This document shows positions 48,236-56,190 of a stretch of 64,000 bases of DNA, piece after piece; position 1 is the stretch's first letter; every line of letters starts with the position of its first letter. Source of the DNA: Corynebacterium propinquum DSM 44285 (GTDB lineage Bacteria; Actinomycetota; Actinomycetes; Mycobacteriales; Mycobacteriaceae); contig NZ_AQXC01000009.1 of NCBI RefSeq assembly GCF_000375525.1, positions 4,314-68,313 of the forward strand, written 5' to 3'. Under the pieces are notes generated by a model. It worked only from the letters and a program-made list of their open reading frames with translations, was not told the origin of the DNA and searched no databases. A program made the position numbers and the translations under genes.

Positions 48236-49444
48236 ATGAACACGCAAGATCCTTCCATCGTCCTCGCCATCACAGATCCCACTTTGCGCACAGAGGCAAG
48301 CCACATCGCCGCTGCCACTGGACACCGGGTGGTTACTGCCAGCGATGAGCGCGATATTTATCGGTTGGGTGCACGGGCCGAAGCTCTATTTCTCGACTCC
48401 GAACACGCGGAACTCTTGTCGACGACTTCTGGTGGTCCGCCACGACTAACCAGCCCTGCGTATCTGGTGTGTTTGGATCCCGGCCCGGTCGATGAACAAC
48501 TAGTTCAGGCCTGCGCGGCACACGCCGGTTTTGTCATTCCTGCGCAGAACAAAGAGATTCTGGCAGCGCTGGGTGCACACGCGCAGCAAGGCCTGCACCA
48601 CAGCGCCCAGCAGGGCGGTGATCGGCAGATACCGCAGCGCCCTCGATCGCAAAACCCAACGCGTCCGGTTAGACCCGCCAGTCCGGCCTATTCGACAAGC
48701 CCAAGCAGGCAGTTGTCGTCTCGCACTGATCCGCACTTAACCATCGCGGTAATCGCTGCGGGTGGAGGCACAGGTGCGTCGACGGTGGCGGCTGCGATCT
48801 CGCGGGTTGCGGCACACAACAACGCTGGTGCCGTGACATTGATCGACGCCGTGGATTATTCCGGTGGCCTGGATTTACTGCTGGGAATAGAAAAACATGA
48901 CGGTCTGCGGTGGCCCGATCTCAACTTGGGCGAAGGCCACATCAATGCCAGCGATCTTCGTGCGTGTTTACCCAGAACCGATGACGGTATCGCAGTGTTG
49001 ACAGAACGACGCACTCATGAGGGAACAGAAAGTTTCCGCAACCAGGAAGAAATTGAATCCGTCCTGTCTGCGCTGCACAACGAACCGGGATTGTCGGTCG
49101 TTGATGCCAACCCTTTTCAGATTCCACGGTCGATTGATGCAGCAGTAGTGGTGTGCCCCGCGGAATTGCGCTGCGCGGCACGGGCCGCGCACATCAGTAC
49201 ACAGCTTTTTGCGCGCCACATACCGCACAGTGTGGTGGTTCGGCATCGTCAGTGGTCTGCCCTGAGCATCGAGGAAATTGAAGACCTCGTGCGTAGTGAT
49301 GTCATCGCAGAAATCGGGACTATCAAACGGTTGACGAAAATCACTGAAAGTGGTGGTTTACCTGCGCGTATACCGAAGCCATTATCCATAGCTGCCTATG
49401 CCGTGCTCGCAGAATACGGCTGGAACACAGCAGCTGCGCGATAG
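48236..49444 (+). CDS. ssd: Septum-site determining / CpaE-like ATPase (Ssd)
   Basis: A MinD/CpaE-type P-loop ATPase of 402 residues with a deviant Walker A (GGGTGASTVAAAIS), Gly-rich and without the classic central lysine, and an N-terminal receiver-like region (AITDPTLRTEASHIAAATG). Ssd proteins act in septum placement or localisation of Tad systems in mycobacteria and corynebacteria. ATG 48236 is preferred as the family starts there; a GTG at 48194 is open too. It starts the plus-strand Tad operon that runs to 53109. Confidence 0.85.
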   Translation: MNTQDPSIVLAITDPTLRTEASHIAAATGHRVVTASDERDIYRLGARAEALFLDSEHAELLSTTSGGPPRLTSPAYLVCLDPGPVDEQLVQACAAHAGFVIPAQNKEILAALGAHAQQGLHHSAQQGGDRQIPQRPRSQNPTRPVRPASPAYSTSPSRQLSSRTDPHLTIAVIAAGGGTGASTVAAAISRVAAHNNAGAVTLIDAVDYSGGLDLLLGIEKHDGLRWPDLNLGEGHINASDLRACLPRTDDGIAVLTERRTHEGTESFRNQEEIESVLSALHNEPGLSVVDANPFQIPRSIDAAVVVCPAELRCAARAAHISTQLFARHIPHSVVVRHRQWSALSIEEIEDLVRSDVIAEIGTIKRLTKITESGGLPARIPKPLSIAAYAVLAEYGWNTAAAR

Positions 49445-49486
49445 CCCGAACGAAATCCAACCACCTGCCCAGAGAAAGCATCACAC

Positions 49487-50614
49487 ATGTCAGTTACAGA
49501 ACACATTGTAGAAACCATCCAACGTCGGGTTGCGGCACAGCCCAGTCTTGTCGACGATCCACCCCGACTGGCACGCCTGATCCGCGAAGAATCTGGGGTG
49601 ATTAGTGATTTCGACGTACTCGAAATCCTACGAAAATTGAAAAATGACACCGTCGGCATCGGTGTTTTAGAGCCGCTGCTGTCCCTATCGGGGATCACCG
49701 ACATCGTCGTCAATGGCCCAGATTCCGTGTTTTTTGACCGCGGGGAAGGGCTAGAAGCAGCAGGGATCCAATTCCGTGATGATGAAGAAGTCCGCCGGTT
49801 AGCAGTGCGTCTGGCGAGTCTGTGCGGCAGGCGACTGGATGATGCGCAACCGTGCGTGGATGGCAGAATTCGTCGCGAAGAAGATATTGCGCTGCGTTTC
49901 CACGCGGTATTAAGCCCACCAGCGCAACAAGGCACGTGTATTAGCCTGCGGGTTTTGCGATCACACTCCGCAAGCCTGGATTCGTTGCATCAGCGCGGCA
50001 GCCTTGATGATTATTCACGACGATTCTTGCATGACCTGATCGCACAACGACGATCCTTTCTTATCGTGGGCGGAACCGGAAGCGGGAAAACCACGTTGCT
50101 GTCGGCTTTGCTTAGCGAAATTGATCCCGGGCAACGGTTGGTCTGTATCGAAGACACCCCGGAGCTGACCCCGAATCACCCACACGTGGTCAACCTGACT
50201 GCGCGCGGTGCCAACAGCGAGGGCGGTGGGGCTATCAGTATTTCTGATTTGTTGAAACAGGCTTTGCGCATGCGGCCGGACCGCATCATCGTGGGAGAGA
50301 TTCGGGGTGCGGAAGTCGTGGATCTTCTGGCGGCACTGAACACCGGGCATGACGGGGGCGGAGGGACCTTGCATGCGAACCGTCTCGCAGAAGTTCCGGC
50401 GCGCTTGGAAGCCCTTGGTGCTTTGGGCGGTTTAGAACGCGCGGCGCTGCATGCACAACTTACTGCCGCTGTCGAAGTGGTATTGGTGATGCAGCGCGGG
50501 GCAGATGGAACCCGCAGGCTCGCCCAGATTGGGCAGCTACAGGCAAACCCGTTGCGGATTACAACCGTGTGGGAATTTGGGCAAGCAGATGTCTCCGCCG
50601 AGGTGTCGGCATGA
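49487..50614 (+). CDS. TadA/CpaF-type secretion ATPase
   Basis: The type II/IV secretion motor of 375 residues has Walker A GGTGSGKTTLLSAL, Asp box CIEDTPEL, Walker B MRPDRIIVGEIRGAEV and His box GHDGGGGTLHANR. It hydrolyses ATP to extend and retract the Tad/Flp-like pilus at the inner membrane. ATGA overlap with the next gene indicates coupled translation. Length is a little below that of proteobacterial CpaF, as usual in Actinobacteria. Confidence 0.93.
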   Translation: MSVTEHIVETIQRRVAAQPSLVDDPPRLARLIREESGVISDFDVLEILRKLKNDTVGIGVLEPLLSLSGITDIVVNGPDSVFFDRGEGLEAAGIQFRDDEEVRRLAVRLASLCGRRLDDAQPCVDGRIRREEDIALRFHAVLSPPAQQGTCISLRVLRSHSASLDSLHQRGSLDDYSRRFLHDLIAQRRSFLIVGGTGSGKTTLLSALLSEIDPGQRLVCIEDTPELTPNHPHVVNLTARGANSEGGGAISISDLLKQALRMRPDRIIVGEIRGAEVVDLLAALNTGHDGGGGTLHANRLAEVPARLEALGALGGLERAALHAQLTAAVEVVLVMQRGADGTRRLAQIGQLQANPLRITTVWEFGQADVSAEVSA

Positions 50615-51414
50615 TGAGTGCGGCAGTGATGTGTCTGGCTCTGGCAATGGTGATCTCACCGGTAGCAGCGCGGGCACGCATCGGGAAACCGCAGCGAGCA
50701 CTTGTCCCCAAAGAATTTGTACTCACAATTACGGTGGTGTTTTTGGTGGTCACCGTGCTCATGGCGGTGGGAACCTTCGCACTCGCGGTTGCCGGAGCTA
50801 TCGCTGCGGCAACGGTGCTGGTAAGTGTGCGACAAGTAGTGCGGCGACGCAGAATTATGGCGGATACCAAGGCACTGGGAACCTATATTGGTCAGCTAGC
50901 AGCAGATATTGATTCTGGTGCGCATCATTCTCATGCCGTCGAAACCGCAGCAGAGCACCTTCCCGACGATACCCCGCCGCGGGTGCGTACCATTGCGGAA
51001 TCCGCAGCGGCGCAAGCCAGATTTGGCCACAGCCCGGCCTATGCATTCACCCAGCACAGCTCTGCGGAGCTACCGCAGCTGCAACGGTTGGCAGTGTTGT
51101 GGTCAGCAGCCGGACGCCACGGTATAGCACTTGCCGGGTTATTGGAATCCGTACATCGCAGCATCACTGGGGCCAGCAGGCACCGCAGTGCCACCGAAGC
51201 CAGCTTGCAAGGCCCACAAGCAACCGCAGTGATCCTGACGTGCCTGCCACTAGCCGGGATCGCCATGGGGATGGCGATGGGCGCGGCACCTATCAGCTTC
51301 TTGCTCACGACACAGCTTGGCGGGATCGCCCTCGTATGCGGCGTCGGACTGTCCTGTGCAGGGTTCATGTGGTCGCGCACAATCACCAGCAAAGCAGTAG
51401 GTGATACGCCATGA
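50611..51414 (+). CDS. TadB-like pilus assembly membrane protein
   Basis: A protein of 267 residues beginning MMSAAVMCLALAMVISPVAA. Two N-terminal and two C-terminal hydrophobic segments flank a cytoplasmic T2SSF-like domain (GTYIGQLAADIDSGAHHSHA, SAAGRHGIALAGLLESVHRS). TadB and TadC form the platform for the secretion ATPase. It starts within the stop of the ATPase gene (ATGA at 50611). Somewhat shorter than the mycobacterial homologue. Confidence 0.82.
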   Translation: MMSAAVMCLALAMVISPVAARARIGKPQRALVPKEFVLTITVVFLVVTVLMAVGTFALAVAGAIAAATVLVSVRQVVRRRRIMADTKALGTYIGQLAADIDSGAHHSHAVETAAEHLPDDTPPRVRTIAESAAAQARFGHSPAYAFTQHSSAELPQLQRLAVLWSAAGRHGIALAGLLESVHRSITGASRHRSATEASLQGPQATAVILTCLPLAGIAMGMAMGAAPISFLLTTQLGGIALVCGVGLSCAGFMWSRTITSKAVGDTP

Positions 51415-51995
51415 CCGGGCAGATAATGCTGGCACTCGGGATGGTTCTGCTGGCAGGGGCGCTCTGTATTCCGGCTGCCCCGACCGCAGGCAGGTTGGCT
51501 GCGGAAACAAGCACGACGAAAAACCCGCGGGAGCCGCCACAAGCACCGCACCCATTGCACATCGCTGCTGATATCGAACTATTCGCCGCCTGCGTGGAGT
51601 CCGGTCTTGGACTGCATACTGCGACCAGCGTCGTTGCAGAAGCTGCAGCCAGCGATACGGCCTCGGTATGGCGAAAAATAAGCCAATTAGAAGCTGTCGG
51701 TATTGCAGAGCGCGAAGCTTTTCGCGAGATGCGCACCCATGATGGTTTTGCGGAGCTGGCCACCATTATCGAATCAGCCCGACAGTCCGGAGCACGTATC
51801 GCGCCACGGTGTCGTGAGCTAGCGGTCAGTGTGCGTGCGGATGCCACAGATCATGCACGAGCAGCCGCAGAACGTGCTGGGGTGCTCATCGCTTTGCCGC
51901 TCGCGGTGTGCTTTTTGCCAGCGTTCATTCTATTGGGCCTGGCCCCAGTCGTGATCAGTCTGGCAACCGATCTGCTTGCCACTTCCACGGGGTAG
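51411..51995 (+). CDS. TadC-like pilus assembly membrane protein
   Basis: A protein of 194 residues with one N-terminal and one C-terminal hydrophobic region and a T2SSF-type cytoplasmic core (IELFAACVESGLGLHTATSV, ESARQSGARIAPRCRELAV). It likely pairs with the preceding TadB. Start overlaps that gene's stop (ATGA). Its small size, about half a full T2SSF module, is typical of the actinobacterial cluster. Confidence 0.8.
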   Translation: MTGQIMLALGMVLLAGALCIPAAPTAGRLAAETSTTKNPREPPQAPHPLHIAADIELFAACVESGLGLHTATSVVAEAAASDTASVWRKISQLEAVGIAEREAFREMRTHDGFAELATIIESARQSGARIAPRCRELAVSVRADATDHARAAAERAGVLIALPLAVCFLPAFILLGLAPVVISLATDLLATSTG

Positions 51996-52062
51996 CACCG
52001 GAAATGTTTCGCGCAGACACACAGAAAATGAAAAACTTTCACCTTAATGAGAAGGAGTCATC

Positions 52063-52368
52063 ATGACCACACCATTCCCATCGTCTCAACCAGACCAGCC
52101 AGCAAATCTTCTGCTCACGAAGTCAGGGACGCACAACCCACAAGCGAACCAATCCCGGCAACGCCAGGCAAAACGTGGTGCGCAGTCGAAAAAGCCCGGA
52201 TTGCAGTTGCTTGCCGACGACTCCGGTATGAGCACCATTGAATACGCCATGGGATCACTGGCTGCCGCAGCGCTGGCGGCCGCGCTCTACTTAGTGGTCA
52301 GCAGTGGGGGAGTCACTGATGCAATCGAGTCGATTATCACCGATGCGTTGTCCGATACTCCGTCCTAA
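52063..52368 (+). CDS. DUF4244 prepilin-like protein (Flp-type pilin candidate)
   Basis: A protein of 101 residues. After a hydrophilic leader of about 55 residues comes DDSGMSTIEYAMGSLAAAAL, a class III prepilin signal with Gly at -1 and Glu at +5, and then one hydrophobic helix and a short tail. DUF4244 proteins occupy the pilin position in actinobacterial Tad clusters. AAGGAG lies well placed upstream. The unusually long leader is a notable trait. Confidence 0.85.
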   Translation: MTTPFPSSQPDQPANLLLTKSGTHNPQANQSRQRQAKRGAQSKKPGLQLLADDSGMSTIEYAMGSLAAAALAAALYLVVSSGGVTDAIESIITDALSDTPS

Positions 52369-52726
52369 TAGCGCGCGCTTTCCGCAGCCGTCGCGCCGTC
52401 GGCAGCTGCTTCAGCTGAGGCCGGTGCGACGGCTTCGCGACGAGCGCGGTTCGGTCACGATCGAAGCTGCATTCGCGCTGGCTGCGTTGATCATTGTCAC
52501 GTCGCTGATAATCGGAGCGATCGCCACGGTCAGCGCACATATCTCCGCTATCGATGCAGCAAGTGCCGCCGCCAGGGCGCACGCCATCGGCGTGGACTAC
52601 CAACCACCGAACAGCGCAGAGATCAGCGTGCAGGAAGCTGCTGGGCTGGTGACCGTGACTGCGGAAGTTCCCGCGGTCTTCGGAACCCGCAGTGCTAGTG
52701 CCGTCTATCCCGTGGAGACACGATGA
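52343..52726 (+). CDS. TadE-like pseudopilin
   Basis: A protein of about 127 residues containing RDERGSVTIEAAFALAALII, a prepilin-type motif with Gly -1 and Glu +5, followed by a transmembrane helix and a small extracytoplasmic domain ending AVFGTRSASAVYPVETR. TadE proteins are minor pilins. The start, ATG 52343 within the end of the DUF4244 gene, is uncertain; the overlap is 26 bases. Confidence 0.78.
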   Translation: MRCPILRPNSARFPQPSRRRQLLQLRPVRRLRDERGSVTIEAAFALAALIIVTSLIIGAIATVSAHISAIDAASAAARAHAIGVDYQPPNSAEISVQEAAGLVTVTAEVPAVFGTRSASAVYPVETR

Positions 52727-53109
52727 AGCCCACAAACAATGGTGGTCACAAGCAACGTCTGCCTCGCTTCCAACGCCTCGTCAATGAGGCCAACGATGAT
52801 GGATACGCGACCGTGGCAGCGGCCGGGATCATCGTTGCCATTGTGGCGGTGTCCCTGTCTCTGATTGGGGTAGCCAGCCACGTGGTGGCGCGGCATCAAG
52901 GGCAACTCGCAGCAGATATGGCAGCGGTCGCTGGAGCAGAAGCCTTCGCTCGCGGTGAACCACCGTGCCTGGCCGCACGGGAGACTGCGGAAGCCAACCA
53001 TGCCACCGTGGATTCGTGCCGGAGCGATAATCGTGACGTGTTGGTGGAGGTGACCGCCGGGGTATCGGTCACGAGTGCATCGGCACGAGCGCGCGCCGGG
53101 CCGCTTTAA
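52723..53109 (+). CDS. TadG/Rv3654c-like pilus protein
   Basis: A protein of 128 residues with a helical signal region NDDGYATVAAAGIIVAIVAV. It resembles the Rv3654c family of TadE-like proteins that close actinobacterial Tad clusters. The glutamate at +5 after the glycine is absent (the sequence reads Gly-Tyr-Ala-Thr-Val-Ala), so it is a non-canonical pseudopilin. It starts in the stop of the TadE gene (ATGA). It is the last gene of the cluster. Confidence 0.75.
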   Translation: MKPTNNGGHKQRLPRFQRLVNEANDDGYATVAAAGIIVAIVAVSLSLIGVASHVVARHQGQLAADMAAVAGAEAFARGEPPCLAARETAEANHATVDSCRSDNRDVLVEVTAGVSVTSASARARAGPL

Positions 53110-53155
53110 CAGGTTTTAAGTCAGGCTTGAGCGGGGTGGGGGCGGCGCGGGCTCG

Positions 53156-55612
53156 CTACTTTTCCTCACCTTCTTGCTCATGCTCAGCCACGCTCGCATC
53201 CAGCGATACCAGCAATGCATGCAATACTTTGATCGCTCCTGTTTTATTGAGCGGCTCATTGCCATTGCCGCACTTCGGTGATTGCACGCACGACGGACAG
53301 CCACTAGCGCAACTGCAGGACGAGACCGCTTGCAAGGTCGCAGCAATCCAGTCGCGGAAACGGCGAAAGCCTTCCTCGGCGAAGCCGGCCCCGCCAGGGT
53401 AGCCGTCATAGACAAACACCGTCGGCAACTGCGTATCTACATGCACTGCGGTAGAAACCCCGCCAATATCCCAGCGGTCACACGTGGCCAACAGCGGCAA
53501 TAACCCAATTGCGGCGTGTTCGGCTGCGTGCAAACTGCCCGGAATATCGGCTTCGTCTACTCCTGCAGCCGCCAGTGCACGCGGGCTGATGGTATAGGCC
53601 GCCGCTTGGGTAAACAGGCGCTGCCGGGGAAGATCCAGCGGCACCTGTTCCGCCACGGAACCGTCGGGAAGCCGCACCATGAACCCGGTCACCTGGTCGA
53701 TGACTTCCACATCCACCAACGCCACCGACACCTCAGGCGAGAGCTGCCGCACGTGCTGCGCGGGTGGGCCTGCCAGGATCCGGATCTGGGTATCAGATAA
53801 AGCCTGCGTGGAATAGTCCGGCTGAGCTGGGCGGGCCAGAGCGATGTAGTCGTCGAAATCGAGATCGTCGATCAGAAAACTTTCCCCTTGGTGCAAATAC
53901 ACCGCTCCGGGGTGCAACTGACTGGCAGCACGCGCGGAATCCACGGTGCCCAGCAAACGACCATCGGAGGAATCCACGATCATGACTTGCTGGCCAGAAC
54001 CACCGCGGATATCCACAGCAGCGTGCGCGGTGTCTGGACGCAGCGGACCGTCCGGTAAGGGGGCGGCAAACCATCCTTGTTCCCGGGCGCGCAAAAACCC
54101 ATTTTCCGTCAAGCGCTCGACGACGTCGTGGGCCTGCCACTGTTCGATATCGAAGGAGGTGAGAGGTTTTTCCACCGCAGCACAATAAATATGCCCTTCG
54201 AGGACATACGGATTCGCCGGGTTAAACACGCTGGCTTCAATAGGGCGCTCCAGCAGCGCAGGAGGATGATGCACAAGGTAGGTATCCATCGGATCATCAC
54301 GAGCGACCAGCACCACCACAGAGCCCTGTCCACGCCGGCCCGCCCGGCCTGCCTGCTGCCAAAATGAGGCCACCGTGCCCGGGAATCCGGCTCCGACCAC
54401 AGCATCAAGTCCGCCCACGTCGATGCCGAGCTCAAGAGCGGATGTTGTGGCAACGCCCAACAGCGTGCCGTTGTCCAGATCGCGTTCTAATTTTCTGCGA
54501 TCCTCAGCCAAATATCCTGCGCGATAAGATGCAATTCGGGCTGCGAAATCCATGCGCCCGCGGGCACTGAGCTCTTCAGCGCAGCGCAGCGCGGTGGTCT
54601 CTGCTTGCCTGCGGGACCGCACAAAAGTCAGGGTGCGGGCACCCGCAGCAACCAGATGCGCCATGATCGCGGCGGCTTCCGTTGATGCTGCTCTGCGAAC
54701 TGGTGCGCCATTGTGGCCTTCTATATCATCGCGAAAACCCGGCTCCCATAACCCGACGGTGCGTGCACCCTGTGGGGAGCCATCGTCGGTGATGCCATGC
54801 ATGGCGCGCCCGGTCAGCCGCTGGGCATGGGCTACCGGGTCCGCGGAGGTCGCAGAAGCACAAATGATTGTCGGATCAGAGCCATAATGTGCGCACAACC
54901 GGAGCAAACGGCGCAGTACCAAAGAAACGTGGGAGCCAAAAACCCCACGGTAGGTGTGGCATTCGTCGATGATGATGAAATCCAGATGCCGCAGCACCCG
55001 CGCCCAACGTTGGTGTGCACCCAGCAAAGACGCGTGCACCATATCCGGGTTAGAGAAAATAAACCGCGAAGCCTCGCGGATTCCGGATCGGGATTCGGTA
55101 GGGGTGTCGCCGTCATACGGTGCTGGGATGATCGTCGACCTGTGCGGCAGCGCAGCAGCGTCAGATCCATCATCACTTGAGGCAACACAGCCGGGGCCAG
55201 CATCATCTACAGCCCGCAGTAATCGTTCCACCGACAACAACTGATCTGAGCCAAGCGCCTTCGTCGGGGTCAGATACAACGCACAAGCCGTGCGATCTGT
55301 ACCCAACCGCGACAACACGGGTAACTGGTAGCCCAAGGATTTTCCAGACGAGGTGCCTGTGGCGATCACAGTATTACGCCCAGCGTGGATTGCCTCGGCA
55401 GCGGCGGCCTGGTGGCTGAATAATTGCGTGATGCCGCGTTCTTCAAGTGCCGCGCGCAATCGTGGGCTGACCCAGTCCGGCCAAGCAGCATGGCGGGCAG
55501 CTCGCGCCGGGATCACCCGGTGGTGTGTCAGGGTGGAATTGGGGAAATGAGAGGTGAGTTCGTCGAGAAGCTCGTGGCCAAAAGCCGCATCCGGCTGGCT
55601 AATACTGCCCAT
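53156..55612 (-). CDS. MrfA/Hrq1-like DEAD/DEAH-box DNA helicase
   Basis: A helicase of 818 residues starting at ATG 55612 (AAAGGGGT upstream). It has Walker A ATGTSSGKSLGYQ, DExH-type IIIDECHTYRG, SAT-like CASATS, and motif VI QQAGRAGRRGQGSV. The C-terminal DUF1998 region carries four cysteines (SSCSCASGCPSCVQSPKCGN). Related proteins (B. subtilis MrfA, yeast Hrq1, mycobacterial SftH) unwind DNA in crosslink repair. Its neighbour on the other side is cspA. Domain order and length are normal. Confidence 0.9.
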   Translation of the reverse strand: MGSISQPDAAFGHELLDELTSHFPNSTLTHHRVIPARAARHAAWPDWVSPRLRAALEERGITQLFSHQAAAAEAIHAGRNTVIATGTSSGKSLGYQLPVLSRLGTDRTACALYLTPTKALGSDQLLSVERLLRAVDDAGPGCVASSDDGSDAAALPHRSTIIPAPYDGDTPTESRSGIREASRFIFSNPDMVHASLLGAHQRWARVLRHLDFIIIDECHTYRGVFGSHVSLVLRRLLRLCAHYGSDPTIICASATSADPVAHAQRLTGRAMHGITDDGSPQGARTVGLWEPGFRDDIEGHNGAPVRRAASTEAAAIMAHLVAAGARTLTFVRSRRQAETTALRCAEELSARGRMDFAARIASYRAGYLAEDRRKLERDLDNGTLLGVATTSALELGIDVGGLDAVVGAGFPGTVASFWQQAGRAGRRGQGSVVVLVARDDPMDTYLVHHPPALLERPIEASVFNPANPYVLEGHIYCAAVEKPLTSFDIEQWQAHDVVERLTENGFLRAREQGWFAAPLPDGPLRPDTAHAAVDIRGGSGQQVMIVDSSDGRLLGTVDSARAASQLHPGAVYLHQGESFLIDDLDFDDYIALARPAQPDYSTQALSDTQIRILAGPPAQHVRQLSPEVSVALVDVEVIDQVTGFMVRLPDGSVAEQVPLDLPRQRLFTQAAAYTISPRALAAAGVDEADIPGSLHAAEHAAIGLLPLLATCDRWDIGGVSTAVHVDTQLPTVFVYDGYPGGAGFAEEGFRRFRDWIAATLQAVSSCSCASGCPSCVQSPKCGNGNEPLNKTGAIKVLHALLVSLDASVAEHEQEGEEK

Positions 55613-55798
55613 TTCTACCCCTTTATGGGTGTGGATAACCCGTTTTTGCTGAATATATTGCGTAAGAGTATCTTCTGCGGCCAAATCGTGCGAGACTAAG
55701 CAACGAACGCGGTTTCTAGGTTAGTTCGAGAAGTGCTCGCAGCAAGGTTAGATTCGCGGACACTTTGCAGATCCGTCGCCAAAAGAAAAGGTTTTAAC

Positions 55799-56002
55799 AT
55801 GGCAAAAGGAACCGTTAAATGGTTTAACGCTGAAAAAGGTTTCGGCTTCATCGCTCCGGAAGATGGCTCGAAGGATGTCTTCGTGCACTACTCCGAGATC
55901 CAGGGCAACGGCTTCCGTAGCCTGGAAGAAAACCAGCAGGTGGAATTCGAAATCGGCGAAGGCGCCAAGGGCCCACAGGCGCAGCAGGTTGTTGGCCTGT
56001 AA
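55799..56002 (+). CDS. cspA: Cold-shock protein CspA
   Basis: A 67-residue cold-shock domain beginning [18 protein letters not shown] with RNP motifs KGFGFI and DVFVHY. It binds single-stranded nucleic acid and aids translation or acts as an RNA chaperone. The ATG at 55799 is fixed by the family start; AAAAGG precedes it. About 100 bases of upstream region before the gene could form the long leader typical of cold-shock genes. A clear terminator follows. Confidence 0.94.
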   Translation: MAKGTVKWFNAEKGFGFIAPEDGSKDVFVHYSEIQGNGFRSLEENQQVEFEIGEGAKGPQAQQVVGL

Positions 56003-56065
56003 TACGGTCAGCCTGTAACAATTTCGCTGGCCGCTTACCTGAGCTGCCATTAAGCGAAAACATTC

Positions 56066-56099
56066 ACCCAGCATTGCCACACGGCATGCTGGGTTTTTG
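56066..56099 (+). terminator. Intrinsic terminator after cspA
   Basis: CCCAGCA (56067-56073) and inner TGCC pair with GGCA and TGCTGGG (to 56093), followed by TTTTT. It ends the cspA transcript before topA. Confidence 0.85.
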
Positions 56100-56190
56100 C
56101 TTTAGTGCAGAAGCACCATATATTACTGTGTAAATGAAGTAGCGCACTAGTACTCCGCACGCTAAATAAGCACGAAAGAGACGTGATCCC

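Noticed and set aside
55700..55730. TCTAGGTTAG as a DtxR site before cspA
   Set aside because: Only the left half matches the consensus; the right half fails, and cspA is not an iron gene.
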